From Brooklawnia sp032229645 (GTDB taxonomy: Bacteria; Actinomycetota; Actinomycetes; Propionibacteriales; Propionibacteriaceae), in contig CAVRLB010000006.1 of the NCBI GenBank assembly GCA_963722295.1, positions 71,947 to 135,946 of the forward strand: a DNA stretch of 64,000 nucleotides, read 5' to 3'. This document shows, piece by piece, positions 34,200 to 43,030 of this stretch. Numbering within the stretch: the first letter of the stretch is position 1; each line of letters starts with the position of its first letter. Both the position numbers and the translations under genes were made by a program. The notes under the pieces are model-generated. The model made no database searches. It was not told the DNA's origin and saw only the letters and a list, made by a program, of their open reading frames with translations.

Positions 34200-35180
34200 G
34201 TGAAGGACATCGTCGTTTTCTCCGGATCGGCACATCAGGGGTTCGCCAATCAGATCTGCGAGCACCTCGGCATCAGATTGTCGCCGGTGCGCGTCAGCCG
34301 TTTCAGCAACGACTGCCTGCAAGCGCAGTTGCTGACCAATGTGCGTCAGCGCGACGTCTACATCATTCAGCCGTTGGTTCCGCCCACTCAAGAACATCTC
34401 ATGGAGCTGCTGCTGATGATCGATGCGGCCCGCGGTGCCTCCGCGGCCCAGATCACCGCGGTGATCCCGCACTACGCGTACGCGCGCTCCGACAAGAAGG
34501 ACGCGTCGCGGTTGTCGCTGGGCGGTCGGCTGGTCGCCGATCTGCTGGTGACCGCCGGCGTCTCCCGCGTCTTGACCATGCAGTTGCACTCGCCGCAGGT
34601 GCAGGGCTTCTTCAGCTGCCCGGTCGATCAGCTGACCGCGCTCGGGGTGCTCGCCGAACATTTCCGTGGCAGGGATCTCACCAACGGCGTGGTGGTCTCG
34701 CCCGACCTGGGCAATGCCAAGAACGCGACCCAGTTCTCCCGGCTGCTGGGACTTCCGGTGGCAGCGGGCAGCAAGCGACGGCTCGCCGACGACAAGGTGG
34801 TCGTCGACTCGGTCGTCGGCGATGTGACCGGGCGCCACGCGATCGTGCTGGACGATGAGATCGCCACCGGCGGTTCGATCATCGAGATCACCCAGCGACT
34901 CAAGGATTTCGGTGCTCTGTCGGTCACCGTCGCCTGTACCCACGGGCTCTTTGCCGGACGTGCGGTCGAGCGTCTGCGCGCCAACGACTTCATCGACGGC
35001 GTCGTCAGCACCGACACCGTGCCACCGCCCGCCGACTGGCCGGAGTTGACCACCATCAGCGTGGCCCCGCTCTTCGCCGACGCCATCGAACGCATCCATC
35101 GTGGACGCTCGGTGAGCAGACTCTTCAAGGACGTCGACCCGGCCTACGCTCCCCCCGTGACACCCGAAGGCCTCTTCTGA
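34200..35180 (+). CDS. Ribose-phosphate pyrophosphokinase paralogue
   Basis: 326 aa from GTG 34200 (GGAAGGGG ten bases upstream). It has the phosphoribosyltransferase-type PRPP loop DDEIATGGSI and the family's YARSDKKD flexible-loop region and MQLHSPQVQGFF. It makes PRPP from ribose 5-phosphate and ATP. Several positions differ from the housekeeping PrsA (for example SRFSNDCLQAQ replaces the usual FANGEI-type strand), suggesting a secondary PRPP synthetase. An ATG at 34164, five bases after TAGACT, would add 12 residues as a leaderless start. Confidence 0.82.
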   Translation: MKDIVVFSGSAHQGFANQICEHLGIRLSPVRVSRFSNDCLQAQLLTNVRQRDVYIIQPLVPPTQEHLMELLLMIDAARGASAAQITAVIPHYAYARSDKKDASRLSLGGRLVADLLVTAGVSRVLTMQLHSPQVQGFFSCPVDQLTALGVLAEHFRGRDLTNGVVVSPDLGNAKNATQFSRLLGLPVAAGSKRRLADDKVVVDSVVGDVTGRHAIVLDDEIATGGSIIEITQRLKDFGALSVTVACTHGLFAGRAVERLRANDFIDGVVSTDTVPPPADWPELTTISVAPLFADAIERIHRGRSVSRLFKDVDPAYAPPVTPEGLF

Positions 35181-35193
35181 GCGGTCGGGGTCC

Positions 35194-36399
35194 TCAGATC
35201 CCGTACTCGGTCGGCAGACCATCGGCAGCGCCGGAATCGACGGCCTCTGGTGCGTCGAATCCAGGCACCGGCGGCAGCGTGATCATCAGGCGCCAGCGAC
35301 CGGACGGCTTGCTGATCGTGATAAACCCGCCCGCTGCTCGAGCCCGTTCCTCAATCCCGAGCAAACCGAACGACGGCCGGCTCGTGGCCCGCTTAAGATC
35401 GCGGATCTGATTGGTGAACTCGGCTATCAACGTGCCCGCCTGGTGATCGACCCGGATGCTGCACTCGCTCCTGGCAGGCGCATGCTGGACGATGTTGTTG
35501 ACTGCCTCGATGGTGATCGCCGCGAGCGTCCGGCACTGCAGGCTGGTCGGCGCCTCGGTCTTGACGTCCTGCGTGATCGCGAAACCCAAGGCGGCGAGCC
35601 GATCGGCCTGGCCCTCGATCAGCGCGGTCAGAGCGTCGGCGTCGATGATCTGCGGCTGGCCGCTGTCCATCGCTGGGCTGTCCTGCCGCAGACCGGTCAA
35701 CAGCAGCCGCAGTTCGTGCGCGGCATCATTGCACGAGGTCGCGATCTGGGTGAACTCGTTGGCCAGATCAGCTGGGGTCTCGGGACGCAGCGCTCCCATG
35801 TGGGCTCGCATCGCCGCCTGCGAGATCTTGTGAACGGCGTTGTCGTGCAGCTCTCTGGCGAGATCAAGCCGTAGCCCGGCCAGTTGATCGGCCGCCTGCT
35901 GACGTTCGGTCTCAAGTTGCTTGTGAGACGCACGCATGATGAGGCCGGCGCCCACGCTCATCGCGAAGAGCACGGGAAAGATCACCAGGTTGGCTGCGGT
36001 GAGCGGACGATCGCCGCTCGCATGCAGGACCATGGTGCAAAAACCCAGGACCGACAGCACCAAGGTGATCGGCACCGTGAATCGCGATGTCCTCCGCACC
36101 GCCGCCAGGATCGGCACGAACAAGGCGAGCCCGGCAGCCGAGACATCGTCGAACGGCAGCCCAAGCGAGATCACCAAGCCTGCGCACACCAAGGCTGCAC
36201 CGGGCAACAACATCACACCCGAGATGGCCGCCCCAACGCACAGCACGATCATCGCCGACCAGCTCAGCACCGATTCGGGCATGTTGGCCATTCCGATGCC
36301 CGCTGCCAGTGCCGTGATAGCGAATTCCAGCCAACCGGACTGCAGGAAGCGGGAAATCCGCTCGAACCTATGGGACCCGGTGAATCTCGCTACTGGCAT
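35194..36399 (-). CDS. NarL-type sensor histidine kinase with multi-TM sensor
   Basis: 401 aa. Residues of about 24-155 form five or six membrane helices with little extracytoplasmic sequence, then a HisKA_3 helix with phospho-acceptor His185 (ARELHDNAVHKI) and an HATPase domain with EAVNNIVQHA as the N box. The G box is weak (SFGLLGIEERARAAGG). I chose the ATG at 36399 because it overlaps the stop of the 40-codon peptide gene by ten bases, giving coupling; an in-frame TTG at 36420 would lie inside that gene. The multi-TM architecture fits peptide- or membrane-sensing kinases. Confidence 0.78.
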   Translation of the reverse strand: MPVARFTGSHRFERISRFLQSGWLEFAITALAAGIGMANMPESVLSWSAMIVLCVGAAISGVMLLPGAALVCAGLVISLGLPFDDVSAAGLALFVPILAAVRRTSRFTVPITLVLSVLGFCTMVLHASGDRPLTAANLVIFPVLFAMSVGAGLIMRASHKQLETERQQAADQLAGLRLDLARELHDNAVHKISQAAMRAHMGALRPETPADLANEFTQIATSCNDAAHELRLLLTGLRQDSPAMDSGQPQIIDADALTALIEGQADRLAALGFAITQDVKTEAPTSLQCRTLAAITIEAVNNIVQHAPARSECSIRVDHQAGTLIAEFTNQIRDLKRATSRPSFGLLGIEERARAAGGFITISKPSGRWRLMITLPPVPGFDAPEAVDSGAADGLPTEYGI

Positions 36400-36512
36400 A
36401 GCCAGAAGAAGACGTTGCAATACCAGGGCAATCCATTGCCGAAGGTGGTGATCACTAGCCCTGCAACAGCGGCGTATTTGATGACGGCAGCTTGGCTGAG
36501 CGGCGAGCGCAT
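36390..36512 (-). CDS. Small peptide gene (40 aa) between response regulator and kinase
   Basis: 40 codons from ATG 36512 to TAG. GAGGAG lies exactly six bases before the start, one of the best ribosome binding sites in the window. The peptide begins MRSPLSQAAVIKY, has a hydrophobic middle (AAVAGLVITT) and an aromatic, two-cysteine C-terminus FGNGLPWYCNVFFWLCQ. The stop overlaps the kinase start. Position and composition fit a secreted or membrane signal peptide sensed by the kinase, or a small membrane modulator; neither is proven. Confidence 0.55.
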   Translation of the reverse strand: MRSPLSQAAVIKYAAVAGLVITTFGNGLPWYCNVFFWLCQ

Positions 36513-36593
36513 GGTGAACTCCTCACGGATCCGGGCTAACCCCACCAGATTAACTCGTGAAGTGCGGCATTCAGGAATGGTCCGGCGCAGCCG

Positions 36594-37277
36594 TCAACTC
36601 TGGTTGATGGGCTCTTGGTGTTCGCCGATCAGGCCCCATTCATTGGCGAGCGTCGCGATCTCGGCGCGATTGCGCTTGTCAAGCCTGGTCAGCAGGCGAC
36701 TCACATAGGTCTTCACCGTGCTGACGGAGTACCCCAGCTGCTCACCTATCTGAGCATTGGTCAAGCCATATCCGATCAGCCGGACGAGATCGACATCGGT
36801 GATCGACAGATCGGCCGGCGGCTGCGAGTGGGTCTGCGTCCGGGCCAGCACCTGATAGACAAGTTGCGGCGAGATCAACGCGTCTCCGGAGTGCGCACTT
36901 CGAACCCCGAACTGAATCAGCTCCGGGCTGTCGGTCTTCAACAGGAAGCCCGATGCCCCGGCCGACAGCGCGTCCATCAGCAGTGTGTCGCTGGCCAACG
37001 CGGTGAAGCAGAGCACCTTGAGGTTGAAGGGCGCTCGGGTCAACCGTCTGGTGGTCTCGATGCCGTTCAAGCGCGGCATGTGAATGTCGACGATGGCCAC
37101 ATCCACGTCCAAGTCGCCGGCGATCCGGATCGCGTCCAGACCGTCGCCGGCCACGCCGGCCAGCTCGATGCCGTCGGCCGCCGCCAAGTAGGTTGCGACC
37201 GCGCGTTGCGCAAGCGCGTCGTCCTCAACGAGCAGCACACGGATCACCTGCTCGTCGTCCCCGCCGGTTGTCTTCAC
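36594..37277 (-). CDS. NarL/LuxR-family response regulator
   Basis: 227 aa. The receiver domain has Asp64 in VDIHMP; the C-terminal LuxR-type helix-turn-helix reads VRLIGYGLTNAQIGEQL then STVKTYVSRLLTRLDKRNR. It is the partner of the kinase at 35194, in an unusual order: regulator, peptide gene, kinase. GTG start at 37277, six bases after a TATGGT -10 element, so it probably has its own leaderless promoter even though mshB lies 33 bases upstream. Confidence 0.88.
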   Translation of the reverse strand: MKTTGGDDEQVIRVLLVEDDALAQRAVATYLAAADGIELAGVAGDGLDAIRIAGDLDVDVAIVDIHMPRLNGIETTRRLTRAPFNLKVLCFTALASDTLLMDALSAGASGFLLKTDSPELIQFGVRSAHSGDALISPQLVYQVLARTQTHSQPPADLSITDVDLVRLIGYGLTNAQIGEQLGYSVSTVKTYVSRLLTRLDKRNRAEIATLANEWGLIGEHQEPINQS

Positions 37278-37283
37278 GCGATG

Positions 37284-37289
37284 ACCATA
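37284..37289 (-). promoter_or_regulatory. -10 element TATGGT, leaderless type
   Basis: Read on the minus strand, TATGGT is followed by six bases and the GTG at 37277 of the NarL-type regulator. Confidence 0.45.
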
Positions 37290-37310
37290 CCGACGATCGG
37301 GCACCTGGGG

Positions 37311-38075
37311 CTAGCGGATGCGCCGCAGACCAGCGCTGAGCGGAAGCTCCTGATGCTGGCCGCCGACATGGACGATCCGGCCGTCGACAACACTGAGCTG
37401 GGTGGCATGACAGCGCAGCGCGGCGACCACCGTCGACCGCTGATCTGACAGATCGAACCATTCAAATCCGTCGGCACCAGGTTCGGACGCGACCTCGACG
37501 AGCGGCAGACCGGCCGCCTGGGCAGCCTCGTCCGCCAGTTCATGCGCACGCACATGATCGGGATGCCCGTAGCTGCCCAGCCGGTCGTAGCCAACCAGCA
37601 CACTCGGCCGGATCAGGTCGATCAACGCCAGGAGGTCGGCGACCTCATCGTCCAGACTGGACGCGGTGAAGGTCCGCGGATCGTCGATCTCGGCCGGACC
37701 GGCCAGGCCTTCGGCGATCCAGCGCATCCCGGAGTCGTGATAGTCCCGCCGTTGGTGGCCCACGGCCCGCGCCGGCGGGGTGCCCAAGACGTAGGCAGCT
37801 GTTATCCCGAGCGTCTGGGCGGCGCGCGCCAGTTCGTCCTCGCGCACCCGCACCAGTTCGCCGGCGGTGGTGGACTCGGGCAGCACGCCGGCAACGATTT
37901 CACCCTGCTCACCCCGGGTGCAGGTCAGCAACTGAACCTCTACCTTGTTGGCCGCCAGCCACGCCATCAAAGAGCCGGTCTGCACTGTCTCATCGTCCGG
38001 ATGGGCGTGCACGAACAGGGGAACGACTGTGGCATCTTCGCTGGCCTCGGCCAGCAGCTCACGCGGGTTGGTCAA
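37311..38075 (-). CDS. mshB: MshB-like PIG-L deacetylase
   Basis: 254 aa, LmbE/PIG-L fold. The zinc motif AHPDDE (His25, Asp28) and the second zinc His in YGHPDHV (about 170-175) are conserved. MshB removes the acetyl group from GlcNAc-inositol in mycothiol synthesis; Mca (mycothiol conjugate amidase) is a homologue, but the adjacency to a MshA-like transferase favours MshB. TTG start overlaps the mshA stop by four bases and has AGGAGG seven bases upstream, so translation is coupled. Confidence 0.82.
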   Translation of the reverse strand: MTNPRELLAEASEDATVVPLFVHAHPDDETVQTGSLMAWLAANKVEVQLLTCTRGEQGEIVAGVLPESTTAGELVRVREDELARAAQTLGITAAYVLGTPPARAVGHQRRDYHDSGMRWIAEGLAGPAEIDDPRTFTASSLDDEVADLLALIDLIRPSVLVGYDRLGSYGHPDHVRAHELADEAAQAAGLPLVEVASEPGADGFEWFDLSDQRSTVVAALRCHATQLSVVDGRIVHVGGQHQELPLSAGLRRIR

Positions 38076-39322
38076 CGCGCGGCCTCCTGCAGATAGACCG
38101 CCTCCAGTTCTGCGGCAACAACCGGCCAGGATCTGGTGGCAGCGAATTCGCGGCCGGCTCTGCCGAACTCGGCACGGTATTCGGCCTCATCGGTGAATCG
38201 CCGCACCACATCGGCCCAGGCGCTCGGTTCACGACTGTCGAGCAGCAACCCGGTCACATCATCGAGCACCGATTCCGACATGCCGCCGCTGCGGCTTGCC
38301 ACCACCGGCACCCCGGACGCCGATGCCTCCAGGTTGATCAGGCCGTAGGTCTCCGACCGGCTCGGATTCAACAGCACGCAGGCCCCACGCATCATCGTCG
38401 CCAACTCGTCGCGATCCTGGGAGCCCAGGAAGGTCACCTCGTCGCTCAATCCGAGCGAGGACGCCAGATCGCGCAGTTCCTTGGCGTACCACGAGAAGTC
38501 GACCGATGTCTCCCCCGCGATCACCAGCCGCGGACGATGCCCCGCCGGTAGCGCGGCCAGCGTCCGAATGGCCAGATCGGGGCCCTTCAATGGCTGCAAG
38601 CGGGCAGCGAAGAAGAGATAGCAACCGTCCCAGGCCCAGTGCGGCTCATCGGGACGCAGCGGCCGGAACTGATCGATGTTCACCCCCGGGTACACGACCG
38701 CAACGCGTCCGGGATCGGCTCCGAGCCGGTCGACAATGGTCGCCTTCTCGGCTTCGCTGACCGCGATGATCCGATCGGATCGGGCGGCGACCTGCTGTTC
38801 GCCGGCATTTCGGCCCGACGATTCGGGCGGCTCCCCCGCCTCCAACGGCGCACCGACCGGAGCGGCCACCGAGTGATAGCTCTGCAGATGGGGCACCCCG
38901 GCGGCACGGGCGAGGGGCAACGCGGCCACCCCGGAGAACCAGTGATGCGAATGCACGATGTCGACCCCGGCCCCTTCGGACGCCCACCAGCGCGACAGTG
39001 CCCGGCTGAACGGCTCGATCAAGACCTCCTGCTCGCTCTTCGCGACCGGCTGGGCAGGTCCCGCGTCCAGATTGAACAGACGCACCCCAGGGGCCAATTC
39101 GACGACCGACGGCGCGCCCGGGTCATCCCGGCGAGTGAGCAGGTCGACTCGATGCCCTCGGTCGGCGAGCGCCAGGGCGGAATTGAGGGCGACCACATTC
39201 ATTCCGCCGGCATCGGCAGAACCAGGAGAAGCCGTCGGCGAGGTATGCATCGAGACCATCACCACACGCAAGGGTTGCACTGCATGCTCAATAAGGTCCG
39301 CGCTGATCACCTGCACACTCAA
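38072..39322 (-). CDS. mshA: MshA-like glycosyltransferase (GT4)
   Basis: GT-B fold glycosyltransferase, 416 aa from TTG 39322; a GTG at 39280 or ATG at 39259 may be the true start since the conserved core begins at VSMHTSPTASPGSADAGGMN, the hallmark of MshA. The donor site is RSETYGLINLEASASGVPV. MshA joins GlcNAc to inositol-1-phosphate, the first mycothiol step. An mshA-mshB operon is unusual because these genes are mostly scattered in actinobacteria. Confidence 0.82.
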   Translation of the reverse strand: MSVQVISADLIEHAVQPLRVVMVSMHTSPTASPGSADAGGMNVVALNSALALADRGHRVDLLTRRDDPGAPSVVELAPGVRLFNLDAGPAQPVAKSEQEVLIEPFSRALSRWWASEGAGVDIVHSHHWFSGVAALPLARAAGVPHLQSYHSVAAPVGAPLEAGEPPESSGRNAGEQQVAARSDRIIAVSEAEKATIVDRLGADPGRVAVVYPGVNIDQFRPLRPDEPHWAWDGCYLFFAARLQPLKGPDLAIRTLAALPAGHRPRLVIAGETSVDFSWYAKELRDLASSLGLSDEVTFLGSQDRDELATMMRGACVLLNPSRSETYGLINLEASASGVPVVASRSGGMSESVLDDVTGLLLDSREPSAWADVVRRFTDEAEYRAEFGRAGREFAATRSWPVVAAELEAVYLQEAAR

Positions 39323-39462
39323 TCATGAATTGCCGGTGAACGTCTCGGCCATTCATCAAATCTCGACTCCACCACGAGCGAACGCGCTAGCCCACACGCA
39401 TTCTTGAGGAAACTGGCAGCCGACGTGGCGAACTTCGCGCCAGGAACGTATCTTATGGACGT

Positions 39463-40335
39463 ATGACGGACATCGAGGTACCTCAGGGCATCACGCTCAT
39501 CGACACTCCGCTTGCAGGTATCAAGGTTGATACCCCAGCAGCCACTGGTGTGATCTATTTCAACGGAGCCCACATCGCCGCCTGGACCCCGGCCGGCCAG
39601 CACCCGGTGCTGTGGCTCAGCGATGCGGCCATCTTGGAGCCTGGTAAGGCGATTCGCGGTGGGATCCCGCTGCTGTGGCCGTGGTTCGGGGCCGGCGCGG
39701 ACGGCAAGCATGCTCCGGCGCACGGCATCGCGCGCATCTCGGCCTGGAATCTGCTGCAGGCGAAGGTGAGCCCGGTCGGCACCGCAAGCATCATTCTTGG
39801 CCTGGACGGTGGCGCTGTGGACGCAGGGCTGGCCCCCGAGCTGCCCCGCGATTACCGGCTCGAGTTGCACATCAGCATGGGCAAGACGCTGATCGTGCAA
39901 CTGGTGGTGATGGCCGGTGAAGACGCGCTCGTCTTCGAGGACGGGCTGCACAGCTACTTCGCGGTCGGCGACATCGGCAAGACCCGGATCGAGGGCCTCG
40001 ACGGTGCCGCCTTCAGCAACCGGCTGACCGACAGCTGTGCCACTCAGCAGGGCGATGTCACCTTCGGCGCAGAGACCGACCAGATCTTCGAGTCCCAAGC
40101 ATCGTTGCGCATCGTCGACGAAGAGTGGAACCGCACGCTGCTGATCGAGAAGGTCGGGTCGGTACAATCGGTGATCTGGAATCCCTGGATCGCCAAGGCG
40201 GCCGCAACAGCCGATCTCGGGGACGACGACTGGCAGCACTTCGTGTGCGCCGAAGCCGTGAATGTCCGCGAACAGTCGATCACCGTCGCCCCCGGCGGCC
40301 GCCACCTGATCAGCCAGACGATCTCGGTGCTCTGA
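39463..40335 (+). CDS. D-hexose-6-phosphate mutarotase (aldose 1-epimerase family)
   Basis: 290 aa YeaD-type. It has the motif GGIPLLWPWFG, HGIARISAWNL with the catalytic His, and the later HSYFAVGDI and VWNPW-like (VIWNPWIAKA) sequences, with Glu in VCAEAVNV near the end. It interconverts anomers of glucose 6-phosphate and related sugar phosphates. Convergent with the YbjQ-like gene through a shared hairpin. No operon partner. Confidence 0.88.
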   Translation: MTDIEVPQGITLIDTPLAGIKVDTPAATGVIYFNGAHIAAWTPAGQHPVLWLSDAAILEPGKAIRGGIPLLWPWFGAGADGKHAPAHGIARISAWNLLQAKVSPVGTASIILGLDGGAVDAGLAPELPRDYRLELHISMGKTLIVQLVVMAGEDALVFEDGLHSYFAVGDIGKTRIEGLDGAAFSNRLTDSCATQQGDVTFGAETDQIFESQASLRIVDEEWNRTLLIEKVGSVQSVIWNPWIAKAAATADLGDDDWQHFVCAEAVNVREQSITVAPGGRHLISQTISVL

Positions 40336-40355
40336 CTCCCCAGAACTGGGGTCAG
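40332..40355. terminator. Bidirectional hairpin between convergent genes
   Basis: CCCCA and TGGGG around a GAAC loop, extended by CTGA/TCAG with a two-base bulge, span both stop codons (mutarotase 40335 and YbjQ-like 40352). It likely ends transcription from both sides. Confidence 0.55.
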
Positions 40356-40876
40356 CGCCCGTATCCCTGCGGATACTGCTGCTGGCCCCAGTTCTGCTGC
40401 GGACGCTGCTGCCCCGGCTGGGCGTAGCCCGGACCCGCGGGTGCGGCCGGATGGCCGGGCTGGGCCGGATAGCTTTGCGGCGGTTGACTCGGCTGCGCGC
40501 CGGCGGATTGACCGGACCCTGCCGTGGACTGCGGAATCGGCCCGCCGGGGATCTTCGCGTCCTCGATCGACTGAGGTGTCGCGCCGTCCTCGCCCTCCTC
40601 AATGGGAACGGCACTGACGGCGGTGCCGATCGCGGTGACGCAGGCACCGAGGCGATCGGACTGCGAAATGTCGATCGAATAGCCGATCACCGCATTGGCA
40701 GCACGCTGCCCAGCCTGCTGAACCATCATCCGGACCGCCTGCTCCCGGCTGAGATAGACCATTTCGGCCGGACCCATATCAGGCCGCACCTGCGGCTGAT
40801 TTCCCACTCCGAAGACCTCGCCCAGCACAGCCTCGATCCGGTACCCCGGGATCTGGCTCATCGTGATCACCAACAT
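40352..40876 (-). CDS. YbjQ/UPF0145-like protein with Gln/Pro-rich tail
   Basis: 174 aa. The first ~100 residues match the YbjQ fold (MSQIPGYRIEAVLGEVFGV, then the helical AVRMMVQQAGQRAANAVIGYSID and a late VTAIGTAVSAVPI strand). The last ~65 residues are Pro/Gln/Gly/Ala-rich with QQYPQGYGR, a low-complexity tail not part of the domain. YbjQ proteins are pentameric with no agreed function. ATG 40861 is an alternative start. Confidence 0.75.
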   Translation of the reverse strand: MLVITMSQIPGYRIEAVLGEVFGVGNQPQVRPDMGPAEMVYLSREQAVRMMVQQAGQRAANAVIGYSIDISQSDRLGACVTAIGTAVSAVPIEEGEDGATPQSIEDAKIPGGPIPQSTAGSGQSAGAQPSQPPQSYPAQPGHPAAPAGPGYAQPGQQRPQQNWGQQQYPQGYGR

Positions 40877-40958
40877 GGCACCAACAGTAGTGACCCACGG
40901 CGCGGGAATCGTAGCGGGAGAATGCGTGGGTTCAGCTAGTGACCCTCCGATCAGGCCC

Positions 40959-40964
40959 TAGGCT
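40959..40964 (+). promoter_or_regulatory. -10 element TAGGCT, leaderless type
   Basis: TAGGCT followed by six bases and the GTG at 40971 of nadE. Confidence 0.5.
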
Positions 40965-40970
40965 TTTCGA

Positions 40971-43016
40971 GTGAACTTCCGCTCCAGCTATGACCAGGGC
41001 TTCGTCCGGATCGCCGCGTCCACCATGCGGAGCTCGATCGCCATCCCACCCGACAATGCGGCCACCATCCTCGATATCGTGCGCACGCTGGACGCCGAAG
41101 CCGTCGCATTGGCCGTCTTCCCGGAGCTCTGCCTGACCGGCTACGCGATCGACGATCTGCTGCTGAACGACGTGGTCATGAACGCGACCCTGGAGGCGAT
41201 CGAGACGCTGCGCGCCGCCTCCGCCGACTTGTTGCCCGCCATCGTGGTGGGGGCACCGTTACGCAACGGCAACCGGCTCTATAACTGCGCGGTTGTGCTG
41301 CACCGCGGACGCGTCTTGGGCGTCGTACCGAAGAGCTACCTGCCCAACTACCGGGAGTTCTACGAGAAGCGGCATTTCGCCGAGGCGCCGATGTGGGCTC
41401 AGGGTGAACCGACAATTTCGCTGGCCGGGGTGGCAGGCGCCGAGGCTGTGCCGTTCGGCGCCGGCATGGGATTCAAGGCCACCGACCTGCCCGATTTCTG
41501 CTTCTCGGTGGAGATCTGCGAGGACATGTGGGTGCCACTGCCGCCCAGCACGATCGCCGCCATGCGCGGCGCCACCGTGCTGGTGAATATTTCGGGCTCC
41601 CCTATCACGGTCGGGCGCGCGGACGACCGCGAGCTGCTCTGCCGTAGCGCGTCCGCCCGCGATCTGGCGGCCTATGTCTACGCGGCCGGCGGGCCGGGCG
41701 AGTCGTCCACCGATCTTTCCTGGGACGGCCAGACCTCGATCCACGAGAACGGTGCACTGGTGGCCTCGACCGAGCGTTTCCCAGCGAACTCGTCGTGGTG
41801 TATCGCCGACATCGATCTGGATCTGCTGCGCCAGGAACGGCTGCGCCAGAACACCTTCAACGACTGCGCCACCCGGTTCCCGTTCATGGCCGGTGGCCCG
41901 ACGATCGAGTTCACCCTCGACCCGCCCCGCACCGATATCGGGCTGCGCCGTCAGATCGATCGCTTTCCTTTCGTCCCGGACGATCCGAGCCGGCTGGCCC
42001 AGGACTGCTTTGAGGCCTACAGCATTCAGGTCTACGGCCTCAAACAGCGGTTGAGTTCGATCGGCGAACCGAAGGTGGTCATCGGCGTCTCCGGTGGCCT
42101 GGATTCAACACACGCGCTGGTGGTCGCCGCCCGGGCCATGGACGTGCTCGGGCGTCCCCGCTCTGACATCCTCGCCTTCACCATGCCCGGTTTCGCCACC
42201 TCGGATCACACCCGCAACAATGCGACCGAGCTGGCCACCGCGCTGGGCTGCACCTTCGAGACGCTCGACATCCGCCCGGCCGCCGAGCAGATGCTGCGCG
42301 ACATCGGGCATGCCCCCGATGTCTACGACGTCACCTATGAGAACGTGCAGGCGGGACTGCGCACCGACTACCTCTTCCGCATCGCCAACCAGCGCGGCGG
42401 CATCGTGTTGGGCACCGGCGACCTCTCGGAGCTCGCGCTGGGCTGGTGCACCTATGGCGTCGGCGATCAGATGAACCACTACGGCGTGAACTCCGGCGTG
42501 CCGAAGACGCTGATTCAACATCTGATCCGTTGGGTGATCAGCACCGGAGAGTTCGGCGACCAGGCCAACGAGGTGCTGCAGTCGATTCTCGATACCGAGA
42601 TCACTCCCGAGCTGGTGCCCACCGTCGGCGACGCCAAACCGCAGAGCACCCAAGACACCATCGGCCCCTACAATCTGCACGATTTCTTCCTCTATTGGAC
42701 GCTGCGGCACGGCATGCGGCCGAGCAGGATCGCCTATCTCGCCGAGCACGCCTGGGCCGACGGGCAGGCCGGGTTGTGGCCGCAGGGCTACCCCGACGAC
42801 GAGCGAGTCGCCTACGATCTGCCGACGATCACCGGCTGGCTACGGGTTTTCGGTAAGCGCTTCTTCGCGAACCAGTTCAAGCGCTCGGCGCTTCCCAACG
42901 GGCCGAAGGTCGTCGCCGGTGGTTCACTGTCGCCGCGCGGCGATTGGCGGATGCCCTCGGACGCGTCGTCCAAGCTCTGGCTGAAAGACATGGAACGAAT
43001 CGGCCCGCAGGACTGA
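40971..43016 (+). CDS. nadE: Glutamine-dependent NAD+ synthetase
   Basis: 681 aa, GTG start. An N-terminal nitrilase-type glutaminase domain (Glu in FPELCLTGY, Lys in VPKSYLPNYREFYE, Cys in VEICEDMWVP) feeds ammonia to the C-terminal NAD synthase domain with PP-loop SGGLDSTHALV and GTGDLSELALGW. It amidates deamido-NAD+ in the last step of NAD synthesis. The two-domain length matches mycobacterial NadE. Followed by the LpdA-like gene 14 bases later, probably co-transcribed. Confidence 0.94.
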   Translation: MNFRSSYDQGFVRIAASTMRSSIAIPPDNAATILDIVRTLDAEAVALAVFPELCLTGYAIDDLLLNDVVMNATLEAIETLRAASADLLPAIVVGAPLRNGNRLYNCAVVLHRGRVLGVVPKSYLPNYREFYEKRHFAEAPMWAQGEPTISLAGVAGAEAVPFGAGMGFKATDLPDFCFSVEICEDMWVPLPPSTIAAMRGATVLVNISGSPITVGRADDRELLCRSASARDLAAYVYAAGGPGESSTDLSWDGQTSIHENGALVASTERFPANSSWCIADIDLDLLRQERLRQNTFNDCATRFPFMAGGPTIEFTLDPPRTDIGLRRQIDRFPFVPDDPSRLAQDCFEAYSIQVYGLKQRLSSIGEPKVVIGVSGGLDSTHALVVAARAMDVLGRPRSDILAFTMPGFATSDHTRNNATELATALGCTFETLDIRPAAEQMLRDIGHAPDVYDVTYENVQAGLRTDYLFRIANQRGGIVLGTGDLSELALGWCTYGVGDQMNHYGVNSGVPKTLIQHLIRWVISTGEFGDQANEVLQSILDTEITPELVPTVGDAKPQSTQDTIGPYNLHDFFLYWTLRHGMRPSRIAYLAEHAWADGQAGLWPQGYPDDERVAYDLPTITGWLRVFGKRFFANQFKRSALPNGPKVVAGGSLSPRGDWRMPSDASSKLWLKDMERIGPQD

Positions 43017-43030
43017 GCTACACCGCCACA

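Noticed and set aside
36390..36512. Class IIa (pediocin-like) bacteriocin
   Set aside because: FGNGL resembles the YGNGV box but its place, lack of a double-glycine leader and lack of the typical disulfide spacing argue against it.
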